Shown: piece after piece, positions 25,515 through 31,267 of the stretch
How the letters are laid out: every line of letters starts with the position of its first letter
Position numbering within the stretch: the stretch's first letter is position 1
Assembly: GCF_001720585.1 (NCBI RefSeq)
Contig: NZ_MABH01000112.1
Span: forward strand, 1 to 34,686
Origin: Cereibacter johrii
GTDB lineage: Bacteria > Pseudomonadota > Alphaproteobacteria > Rhodobacterales > Rhodobacteraceae
DNA length: 34,686 nucleotides
Reading direction: 5' to 3'
Made by a program: the position numbers and the translations under genes
Notes under the pieces: model-generated
Told to the model about the DNA's origin: nothing
Databases searched by the model: none
What the model saw: only the letters and a program-made list of their open reading frames with translations

Positions 25515-25940
25515 TCAGCCCTCCTCGTCGCTCACCCGGCCGCGCCCGGCCTTCACGTCGCTGCGGATCGACTTGGCGGCGAGCCTGCGCCGCTGGCTGC
25601 CGAGCGTGGGCTTGGTCGCGATCCGCCGCTTCGGCGCGACCAGCGCCGCGCGCACCATCTCGGCCAGCCGCTCGCGCGCCAGTTCGCGGTTGCGCTGCTG
25701 GCTGCGCGTCTCTTCCGCCCGGATGACGATGGCGCCCTCCTGCGTCCAGCGCCGGCCCGCCAGCCGCTTCAGCCGCGCCTTCACCGCGGGCGACAGATGC
25801 GGCGACCGCTCGGCCTCGAAGCGCAGCTCGACAGCCGTCTCGACCTTGTTGACGTTCTGCCCCCCGGGCCCCGACGAGCGCGAGAAGCTCTCGGTCAGTT
25901 CCCAGTCGGCGAGCGTGATCTGATCGGTGATGTGCAGCAT
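25515..25940 (-). CDS. arfB: Alternative ribosome-rescue factor ArfB (YaeJ), peptidyl-tRNA hydrolase
   Basis: ArfB releases peptides from ribosomes stalled at the end of truncated mRNA. The 141-residue product has the catalytic GGQ loop in SFSRSSGPGGQNVNKVET (residues 18-35). It also has the basic C-terminal tail (KPTLGSQRRRLAAKSIRSDVKAGRGR), which enters the empty mRNA channel; the tail distinguishes ArfB from full-length release factors. The ATG at 25940 begins the usual N-terminus (MLHITDQITL). It lies downstream of two strong hairpins (25957-25987 and 25993-26022), so it probably has its own promoter or a structured leader. Confidence 0.93.
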   Translation of the reverse strand: MLHITDQITLADWELTESFSRSSGPGGQNVNKVETAVELRFEAERSPHLSPAVKARLKRLAGRRWTQEGAIVIRAEETRSQQRNRELARERLAEMVRAALVAPKRRIATKPTLGSQRRRLAAKSIRSDVKAGRGRVSDEEG

Positions 25941-25956
25941 GAAGGGGGCCTATCGC

Positions 25957-25987
25957 GGGCGCCGGCCCTTCGCAACGGGCCGCGCCC
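25957..25987. other. Strong hairpin in the leader region of arfB
   Basis: GGGCG plus CGGCCC (25957-25961, 25963-25968) pair with GGGCCG plus CGCCC (25977-25987), giving 11 bp with one bulged C and an 8-base loop. It lies 17 bases upstream of the arfB ATG and 5 bases from the terminator hairpin at 25993-26022. It could be a second terminator or an arfB leader structure. Confidence 0.4.
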
Positions 25988-25992
25988 TACGA

Positions 25993-26022
25993 GAAAGGGC
26001 CGCCACGGGGGGCGACCCTTTC
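25993..26022 (-). terminator. Terminator hairpin of the minus-strand transcript upstream of arfB
   Basis: On the minus strand GAAAGGGTCGCC, loop CCCCGT, GGCGGCCCTTTC forms a 12-bp stem with one G-U pair, followed by TCGTAGG. Its arms are nearly the same as those of the HU terminator at 3283-3307. It would end transcripts coming from the small RNA region or from the transporter gene. Confidence 0.65.
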
Positions 26023-26090
26023 CGAGATCCAAGGAGATGAGCCAGTTAGGAGCTAGCCCAACCGCCGGTGCATTTTAAGAGGGGCTGCCC

Positions 26091-26147
26091 TCAGAAAACA
26101 CCCCCGACAGCTGTCCCGACACGTCTCTCCAATATCACTCTAGACAC
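26091..26147 (-). CDS. Candidate 18-codon mini-ORF with a perfect Shine-Dalgarno
   Basis: GTG at 26147-26145 starts an 18-residue reading frame (V/M-SRVILERRVGTAVGGVF) ending in TGA at 26093-26091. It is preceded at ideal spacing (7 bases) by AGGAGG inside GAAAGGAGGTGATCC (26163-26149), which is fully complementary to the usual 16S rRNA 3' end. The peptide is basic and matches nothing I know. It may be a leader peptide or a small protein, or the SD may serve RNA function only. Confidence 0.3.
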   Translation of the reverse strand: MSRVILERRVGTAVGGVF

Positions 26148-26182
26148 TGGATCACCTCCTTTCAATTGGTTGCCGATAGGGG

Positions 26183-26211
26183 AAAGGTGGCACAGATCTG
26201 GTGTTTGTCAA
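26183..26211 (-). promoter_or_regulatory. Candidate promoter of the putative small RNA
   Basis: A consensus -35 TTGACA (26211-26206) is followed after 17 bases by ACCTTT (26188-26183), a poor -10. It begins 8 bases after the stop of the transporter gene. The perfect -35 is the main evidence. Confidence 0.35.
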
Positions 26212-26218
26212 ATGATGA

Positions 26219-26845
26219 TTACGCAACGTTTGCGGTCATCCGCCTGACAATGATGCGGAATGGCAGGAGTGCCACCAAAGCGAGCAGAAGTTTGACGGAC
26301 CAGTCCGCGACGGCCAGCGAGAGCCAGAGCGGGGCCTCGGGGCCGGCGCCCAGAAGCGGCAGCGTCTCGTTCGCCCAGGACACGTCATTCGACGGTTCCA
26401 GCCAGACGAGCGCCGTTGAAAAGGCGGTTCCGAAGAAGATCAGCGTGTCGAGGCTGGATCCCACGAGCGTCGAGATCAGCGGAGCCTGCCACCAGCCGCG
26501 CGCGTGGCGCATCCGGTCGAAGACGGTCACGTCGAGCATCTGGGCCACGAGGAAGGCAAGCCCCGACCCCAGCGCGATGCGCAGCGTGACGAGCGGGCCG
26601 AACTCGCCCTGGATCTGCGTGCCGATCAGCGAGCAGAGGATGCCGGTGGCAAAGCCCGCCAGCACCACGCGGCGCGCGGCGGCGGCGCCCCGGAAGCGGT
26701 TCGTGAGGTCGGTCACGAGGAAGGCCAGAGGATAGGTGAAGGCGCCCCAGGTCAGCCACTGGCCGAACAGGAACTGCACGAGGATGTTCGAGGCCACCAC
26801 GATGGCGGCCATCGCCAGAATGGCGGGGATCAGGCTGCGGGGCAT
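26219..26845 (-). CDS. VUT/YhhQ-family queuosine precursor transporter
   Basis: The 208-residue membrane protein has about six helices and the YhhQ/QPTR pattern. LTWGAFTYPLAFLVTDLTNRFRG (helix 2 and loop) carries the conserved T-Y-P-x-x-F-L-V-T-D-L motif. LGSGLAFLVAQMLDVTVFDRMR and LISTLVGSSLDTLIFFGTAF follow it, as in YhhQ. These proteins import preQ0/preQ1 for tRNA queuosine modification. The ATG at 26845 follows GGAAAA. No preQ1 riboswitch core was recognised in the 59-base gap to the upstream esterase-like gene. The gene could end within the transcript terminated at 25993-26022. Confidence 0.87.
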   Translation of the reverse strand: MPRSLIPAILAMAAIVVASNILVQFLFGQWLTWGAFTYPLAFLVTDLTNRFRGAAAARRVVLAGFATGILCSLIGTQIQGEFGPLVTLRIALGSGLAFLVAQMLDVTVFDRMRHARGWWQAPLISTLVGSSLDTLIFFGTAFSTALVWLEPSNDVSWANETLPLLGAGPEAPLWLSLAVADWSVKLLLALVALLPFRIIVRRMTANVA

Positions 26846-26904
26846 GTCTTTTCCGTTTTGACAAGGTCGCGGAGACTTGGCCCCCGTTTCGGGGACAGCG
26901 CGGC

Positions 26905-27819
26905 CTACTCCCGCAGGGGCCCGCCTGTCAATCGCGGAAGGTGCACCTCGACCAGCTCGGTCCGGAGCAGGAACAGGAAATTGTCGTCGGCCACCAGGCT
27001 CAGGACCGTGCCGCCCCCGGGCGCGCGCCAGACCGAGATCCCTTCGAGATTGCCGAACCGGCCCGAGCGGGTCTCGAACACCGTCTCTTCGGCGGCGATA
27101 CCCTCCGGCCCGAGGGTGAAGCGGCGCACGCGGCTGGCGAAGCCCAGAATCCCGCGGAACCGCCGCTCGAGCAGATAGAGCCTGCCGTCGGGGCCGAAAT
27201 CCGCGCCGACGATCAGGAAGGAGCCGCGGCGGGGCACGGCGAAGAGCTGGCTCCAGACCCCGTTCCGGTAACGGTAGACCGGGAAGGGCCGTGTGGCGCT
27301 GCCCGACCGTTCGGGCAGGGTGTAGATCGCGCCCCCTGCATCGATGGCCAGCGCCTCGAGCGCGCTGTTCCTCTGCATCAGGGCGAAATCGGGATGAACG
27401 GGAAGATTCTCGGCGGGGCCGGACAGGTCAGGGTAGCGCAACACCCGTGCCGCGCCCTCGAACGAGACATGGGCGGTGCCGTCCGGTGCAAGGGCAAGCC
27501 CCTCGCTGTCGTTGCGCCGCCGCGCCAGCGGCTCCGCGCCGCGGCCGCGCAGGAGGCGCATCGGCTCGGTCCGAATGTCGAGGATATGCCCTTGCGCGTC
27601 GCGGATCACCCGTCCGCGCGTCCAGGCCCCGCGGTCCGAAAGAACCGTGACCGAGCGGCCGTCCTCGGACATCTCGAGGGCCGAGAGCCCGCCGAACAGC
27701 GGATCCTCGACGGTCCAGACGAAGCGCGTGACCCCGTCGCCCGGTGTGTCCGCACTTCCGCCGAGCGCGAGGCCCAGCACGAGCCCCGCGATCAGCGCGA
27801 GGCGAGGACTTCGCGGCAT
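26905..27819 (-). CDS. Secreted esterase-like-activity-of-phytase domain protein
   Basis: The 304-residue protein has a signal peptide (MPRSPRLALIAGLVLGLALGGSADT). It continues as a beta-propeller-like domain matching the phytase-esterase family (PF13449): FGGLSALEMSEDGRSVTVLSDRGAW, NDSEGLALAPDGTAHVSFEG, ALEALAIDAGGAIYTLPERS, LIVGADFGPDGRLYLLERRF and NLEGISVWRAPGGGTVLSLVADDNF. The repeated E-G/L-A and D-G motifs are typical. The substrate is unknown, and real phytase activity is doubtful for this family. The ATG at 27819 lies inside the 3' end of mepA, a 28-base overlap in another frame, and is chosen for its signal peptide. Confidence 0.85.
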   Translation of the reverse strand: MPRSPRLALIAGLVLGLALGGSADTPGDGVTRFVWTVEDPLFGGLSALEMSEDGRSVTVLSDRGAWTRGRVIRDAQGHILDIRTEPMRLLRGRGAEPLARRRNDSEGLALAPDGTAHVSFEGAARVLRYPDLSGPAENLPVHPDFALMQRNSALEALAIDAGGAIYTLPERSGSATRPFPVYRYRNGVWSQLFAVPRRGSFLIVGADFGPDGRLYLLERRFRGILGFASRVRRFTLGPEGIAAEETVFETRSGRFGNLEGISVWRAPGGGTVLSLVADDNFLFLLRTELVEVHLPRLTGGPLRE

Positions 27820-28676
27820 TGGGCAGGAAGATCGGAAAGTGTGTAGTCGCGCGCGCCCTTGGGTCTCGGACCCGAAGGCTTTTTCGGCGGCGATTTGGGC
27901 GGGTTCAGATAGTCCGTCACCCACCAGGTCAGGGTTTCGTCGCAGCCGTCGCCGCCCTTCGAGAGCTCGGCCACCGTGGGCGTCTGCGTCTGGCAGGCAA
28001 CCGCGCCGCGCGGGCATTTCAGGCGGATGTGGAAATGGGTGTCGTGCCCCGGCACCGGGCGGATCTTCTGCAGCCAGGCCCGGTCGGCCCGGGTCGCGGT
28101 CTTGCACATCTCGAGCTTCACCGCAGCGGCCACGAAGATCCGGTCCACGCGGTCGTCGGAGGCGGCCGACCGCAGAAGCGTGTGGTGCGCCCGCGTCCAG
28201 TTCGCGGTGACGCTGCGCTGGTCGGCCGAGCGGACGGGGATCGAGGAGATCCGCTCGCGATCCGCCACCGTCAGGTCGAGCCGGCGCGGCGGCAGCATCC
28301 AGACATCCGCATCGAGGCCGATCTGGTGGCTGGCATGGCCCGAGGTCATGGGCCCGCCGCGCGGCTGGCTGATGTCGCCGACATAGAGCCCCGCCCAGCC
28401 GATCTGCCGCGCCGCCACCGACAGCGCCTGCAGGAACTCGATCATCTCGGGATGGCCCCAGGCCCGGTTGCGCGACAGGCGCATCACCTGCCAGGTCGGG
28501 CCGCTCTCGGGCATCTGCACGAGCCCCGCCGCGCAGCCCCGGTTATAGCTGCCGATCGGCATGGGCGCATGGCGCGAGGGGCCGGTCTGCGCCCCGAACA
28601 GCTTGTTGGCCTTCGGTTCGGCCTGAACGGCAGTGGCCATCCCCAGAGCGAGGAGGAAGGAGAGAATGCGCATCAT
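27792..28676 (-). CDS. mepA: Penicillin-insensitive murein endopeptidase MepA
   Basis: MepA is a periplasmic LAS-type zinc peptidase (M74) that cuts D-Ala-mDAP crosslinks in peptidoglycan. The 294-residue product has a signal peptide (RILSFLLALGMATAVQA, cleaved near residue 19). Zinc/catalytic residues are H114 and D122/D124 in TSGHASHQIGLDADVWM, and H211, H214 and H216 in PGHDTHFHIRL. Four or more cysteines in the C-terminal half suggest disulfides. The start ATG at 28676 overlaps the upstream permease stop (ATGA); a second ATG follows at once. It overlaps the phytase-like gene by 28 bases, so three genes form one tightly packed unit. Confidence 0.93.
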   Translation of the reverse strand: MMRILSFLLALGMATAVQAEPKANKLFGAQTGPSRHAPMPIGSYNRGCAAGLVQMPESGPTWQVMRLSRNRAWGHPEMIEFLQALSVAARQIGWAGLYVGDISQPRGGPMTSGHASHQIGLDADVWMLPPRRLDLTVADRERISSIPVRSADQRSVTANWTRAHHTLLRSAASDDRVDRIFVAAAVKLEMCKTATRADRAWLQKIRPVPGHDTHFHIRLKCPRGAVACQTQTPTVAELSKGGDGCDETLTWWVTDYLNPPKSPPKKPSGPRPKGARDYTLSDLPAQCREVLASR

Positions 28677-30043
28677 GTCACTGCCCGTTGTTCGCCGCCC
28701 GGTTTCACCCAGACTAGCAGAACGAGCCCCGCAAGGAAGAGCAGGATCAGCGGGGCGATGCCCGCGCGCTGCGATCCGCTGAGGCCGGTGGCGAGGGCGA
28801 TCAGGAAGGGCGCGAGGAAACTCGTGACCTTGCCGGACAGAGCGTAGATCCCGAAGGCCTCGGTCGCGCGCTCGGGTGTGGTGTGGCAGGCCATCAGCGT
28901 GCGGCTCGCGGCCTGAAGCGCCCCGCCTGCACCGCCGATCAGCGCGCCGCAGCCGAAGAAGATCAGGTCCGGCAGGCGCGAGCCCTCGGGCAGCGGCTGG
29001 CCGAAGAGGCTCTCGCGCGAGGTGCCGACGATCAGGATGCAGACCGCCGTCAGAAGCAGGATGCAGGCGGCGATCACGGGCTTCGGGCCGAAGCGCCGGT
29101 CGGCGCGCCCTCCCGCCCACGAGGCCACGGTGGCCGTCACCGCGCCCACCACCCCGAAGACGCCGATCTGGATGATGCTCCAGCCGAGCACGCCCGAGGC
29201 ATAGACACCCCCGAAGCCGTAAAGCGCGTTCAGCGCGTCGCGATAGAGCAGCGACGAGGCGAGATAGGCCGCGAGGCTCCGCCGCCGGGGCAGGCTTTTC
29301 AGGAAGCTGCCGAGCCGGCCCAGAGCCGCGCCGAACCGGACCGGGCTGCGCGGCAGCGCAGGCTCGCGCACCCAGAGGAAGAAGGGCACCATGAAGACCG
29401 CATACCAGAGGGCGGTGAAGGGGCCCACGGCGCGCGTGCCCTCGCGCAGCTCCGGGTCGAGGCCGAAGGCCGGGGGAAGGCGGATCAGTGTCTGCCCCGT
29501 CTGGGCGCTCTCGGCCAGAAAGAGCAGCATCAGCGCCAAGGCCAGCACGCCGCCCAGATAGCCGAAGGCGAAGCCCGAGCCCGAGATCTCGCCGATCCGG
29601 TCGCGGGGCCCGAGCGAGGGCAGGAGCGCATTGGTGAAGATGGTCGCGAATTCCATCCCCACGAAGCCCAGCCCGAAGCAGACGAGCGCCCAGACGAGGC
29701 CGTCTCCGTCCGGCGTCAGCGCCCAGAGCCCCGCCGAGCCCAGGATGTAGAAGGCCGAGAAGCCCCAGACCCAGACGAGCCTGCGCCCGCCCGCATCCGC
29801 GACGGCCCCGAGGAGCGGCGCGAGGAGCGCCACGACAAGGCTTGCCGCGCCGAGGCCCGTGGCCCAGAGCGACTGCGCCGCCGCGCCCGCGGCCCCCGCG
29901 TCCATGCCCTCGGCCAGATAGCGCCCGCGCGCCACCTCGGCGAAATAGGGCGCGAAGACGAAGGTCAGGAGGAGGGTGCTGTAGGGCTGGCTCGCCCAGT
30001 CGAAGAAATACCAGCCCCAGATGCGAAGTCGCGCGCGTGCCAT
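28673..30043 (-). CDS. UMF1/Atg22-like MFS permease
   Basis: The 456-residue protein has about 12 membrane helices. It starts RIWGWYFFDWASQPYSTLLLTFVFAPYF, the W-x-Y/F-F-D-W-A pattern of the UMF1 group (PF11700). It continues with LLAPLLGAVADAGGRR and, in the second half, a SWAGGRADRRFGPKPVI loop and ASRTLMACHTTPERATEAFGIYALSGKVTSFLAP. Fungal Atg22 exports vacuolar amino acids; the bacterial substrate is not known. The ATG at 30043 follows GGAGGGG. The upstream frame stays open but is only the repeated DNA. It is coupled to mepA by ATGA. Confidence 0.88.
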   Translation of the reverse strand: MARARLRIWGWYFFDWASQPYSTLLLTFVFAPYFAEVARGRYLAEGMDAGAAGAAAQSLWATGLGAASLVVALLAPLLGAVADAGGRRLVWVWGFSAFYILGSAGLWALTPDGDGLVWALVCFGLGFVGMEFATIFTNALLPSLGPRDRIGEISGSGFAFGYLGGVLALALMLLFLAESAQTGQTLIRLPPAFGLDPELREGTRAVGPFTALWYAVFMVPFFLWVREPALPRSPVRFGAALGRLGSFLKSLPRRRSLAAYLASSLLYRDALNALYGFGGVYASGVLGWSIIQIGVFGVVGAVTATVASWAGGRADRRFGPKPVIAACILLLTAVCILIVGTSRESLFGQPLPEGSRLPDLIFFGCGALIGGAGGALQAASRTLMACHTTPERATEAFGIYALSGKVTSFLAPFLIALATGLSGSQRAGIAPLILLFLAGLVLLVWVKPGGEQRAVT

Positions 30044-30120
30044 GGCCCCTCCGTGGATCGCGCGGATGAAGCCCGAAATGCGTCCCCGACGCAACCCGAG
30101 GCGCGGCGCCCTCCCCCGCC

Positions 30121-30348
30121 TCACGACACGGGTTCCCGTCCGGCGCGCCTCAGGGGGCGGGCGGCCAAGGCCGCAGCGCGTCGGCCTCGATCCAGGCCTG
30201 CACCCAGTCGGGCAAGGGCGGGCCCTCGCCCGCGTCACGGCATGGGCTCCCGTCCGGCGCGCCTCAGGGGGCGGGCGGCCAGGGCCGCAGCGCGTCAGCC
30301 TCGATCCAGGCTTGCACCCAGTCAGGCAAGGGCGGGCTCTCGCCCGCA
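30121..30348. repeat. Tandem duplication, 114-bp unit, two copies (thioesterase 3' end)
   Basis: Unit 1 is 30121-30234 and unit 2 is 30235-30348. They differ at 9 of 114 positions, all transitions. Unit 2 contains the last codons and the stop of the thioesterase gene; unit 1 contains a second, orphan copy of the same coding end and stop. The gap between the thioesterase stop and the permease start is otherwise short GC-rich sequence. Confidence 0.95.
30150..30234 (-). pseudogene. Orphan duplicate of the thioesterase C-terminal coding end
   Basis: On the minus strand the frame reads EGPPLPDWVQAWIEADALRP and then WPPAP and a TGA stop at 30152-30150. This is the same as the real C-terminus apart from one Gly/Ser difference. 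It has no start codon or SD of its own, so it is a gene remnant. Four of its five coding differences from the functional copy are synonymous. Confidence 0.8.
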
Positions 30349-30791
30349 CCGAGGGCCGCCGCCACCTCGGCCGGCGGCACGATGCCCGATCCCGAGGTCG
30401 TGGCCGCGCGCAGGAGCATGTGGCTGGTGCAGTCGCCCTTCCGCCAGAGGCTCTGCTCCATGTAGAAGAACCGTCCGTCCCAGCCGAGGCAGCGGCTCAC
30501 CATCTCGAGCCGCTCCATCAGCACCACCCGCCGCCTGTAGCGCACCGAGCTGCCCGCCACCGTCATGCCCCAGCCCTTGGCGGAGCAGATCCGCTGCATG
30601 CCCGTTCGCACCAGAAGCGGCGCCCGGCCCAGATCGAACAGGGTCAGCGTCCGCCCGTTGTTGAGCTCGCGCCAGGGGTCGAGATCCCAGGGCAGGCAGA
30701 GATGCGAGGATCGGTGCGTGCCCAGAACCGGCAGGGGGTCGAGCCGCCGCGCGCGGCGCATCTCCATGAAAAGGCGGACGTAAGGATACAT
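30264..30791 (-). CDS. Acyl-CoA thioesterase-like protein (4HBT_2 hotdog fold)
   Basis: The 175-residue protein fits the 4-hydroxybenzoyl-CoA-thioesterase-like/THEM6 group. It has the active-site loop LDPWRELNNGRTLTLFDLGRAPLLVRTG (about residues 37-64) with the conserved Asp and Asn-Asn-Gly. A central strand follows (VAGSSVRYRRRVVLMERLEMVSRCLGWDGRFFYMEQSLWRKG). It should hydrolyse acyl-CoA thioesters, but the substrate is unknown. The ATG at 30791 has AAGGAG 6 bases upstream; a TTG one codon earlier is less likely. The last 26 codons lie in the second unit of the 114-bp tandem repeat. It is divergent from yggT. Confidence 0.85.
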   Translation of the reverse strand: MYPYVRLFMEMRRARRLDPLPVLGTHRSSHLCLPWDLDPWRELNNGRTLTLFDLGRAPLLVRTGMQRICSAKGWGMTVAGSSVRYRRRVVLMERLEMVSRCLGWDGRFFYMEQSLWRKGDCTSHMLLRAATTSGSGIVPPAEVAAALGAGESPPLPDWVQAWIEADALRPWPPAP

Positions 30792-30919
30792 CAATCACTC
30801 CTTCACGCCTTGGGTGCTACGCCATCACGGTCCCGTCAAGGCCAACGCAGCGGAACGAGGTTGCCCTTTGGCGGGCCCGTCTATACCTGTCTTTGAGATT
30901 TCCCGTGAAGGATGCGTCC

Positions 30920-31210
30920 ATGATATCGCTCTTCCAGATCCTGATGCTGATCCTCGACATTGCGAAGTTCATCATCTTCGCGCACATCATCATGAGCTGG
31001 CTCATCAATTTCGAGGTGCTGAACCTGCGTCAGCCGCTCGTCGGCCAGATCTGGGACGGGCTGAGCCGCCTGCTCGAGCCGATCTATTCGAAGGTGCGCC
31101 GCATCCTGCCCTCGATGGGCGGGCTGGATCTTGCGCCGCTGATCGTGCTGGTCGCGATCTACGGGCTGCAGATCGTGCTGCGCAACAACATGGCCAGCTT
31201 CTACTACTGA
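30920..31210 (+). CDS. YggT-family integral membrane protein
   Basis: The 96-residue protein has two membrane helices (ISLFQILMLILDIAKFIIFAHIIMSWLI and LDLAPLIVLVAIYGLQIVL). Between them lies the YggT family core, IWDGLSRLLEPIYSKVRRILPSMGGLDLAP. YggT proteins are thought to take part in osmotic stress or in division/chloroplast-like membrane organisation; no reaction is known. The ATG at 30920 with AAGGA 7 bases upstream is preferred to the TTG at 30893. recQ follows 57 bases downstream, after a hairpin. Confidence 0.9.
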   Translation: MISLFQILMLILDIAKFIIFAHIIMSWLINFEVLNLRQPLVGQIWDGLSRLLEPIYSKVRRILPSMGGLDLAPLIVLVAIYGLQIVLRNNMASFYY

Positions 31211-31231
31211 TCCTTCCCCACCTCACCTGAC

Positions 31232-31252
31232 GGTCCGGCCCCGCGCCGGACC
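31232..31252 (+). terminator. Hairpin between yggT and recQ
   Basis: GGTCCGGC (31232-31239), loop CCCGC, GCCGGACC (31245-31252) is a perfect 8-bp stem 21 bases after yggT and 15 bases before the recQ ATG. There is no T-run, so it may reduce recQ expression rather than fully end transcription. Confidence 0.4.
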
Positions 31253-31267
31253 CAGACGGATTGCCTT

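Larger units (their letters stand above)
25993..26176 (-). ncRNA. Putative structured small RNA, about 185 nt, with SD/anti-SD closing helix
   Basis: No family is recognised. The minus-strand RNA would start near 26176, 30 bases after a TTGACA box (26211-26206), and end at the 25993-26022 hairpin. Near the 5' end AAGGAGGUGAUCCAG (26161-26147) can pair with CUGGCUCAUCUCCUU (26045-26031) over 15 positions with one mismatch and one G-U. Between them, GGUG-UUUU-CU-GAGGG and CCCUC-UU-AAAA-UG-CACC (about 26107-26072) form a 13-bp interrupted hairpin, and GTTGGG/CCTAAC (26062-26045) a further stem. The element may be a regulatory leader with mini-ORF, a trans-acting sRNA with anti-SD motifs, or both. 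It lies between the transporter gene and arfB. Confidence 0.45.

Noticed and set aside
26147-26163. CTGGATCACCTCCTTTC on the plus strand looks like the 3' end of 16S rRNA
   Set aside because: Only these 17 bases match; the sequence upstream shows no 16S helix 45 or other rRNA similarity. It is better explained as an extreme SD on the minus strand.
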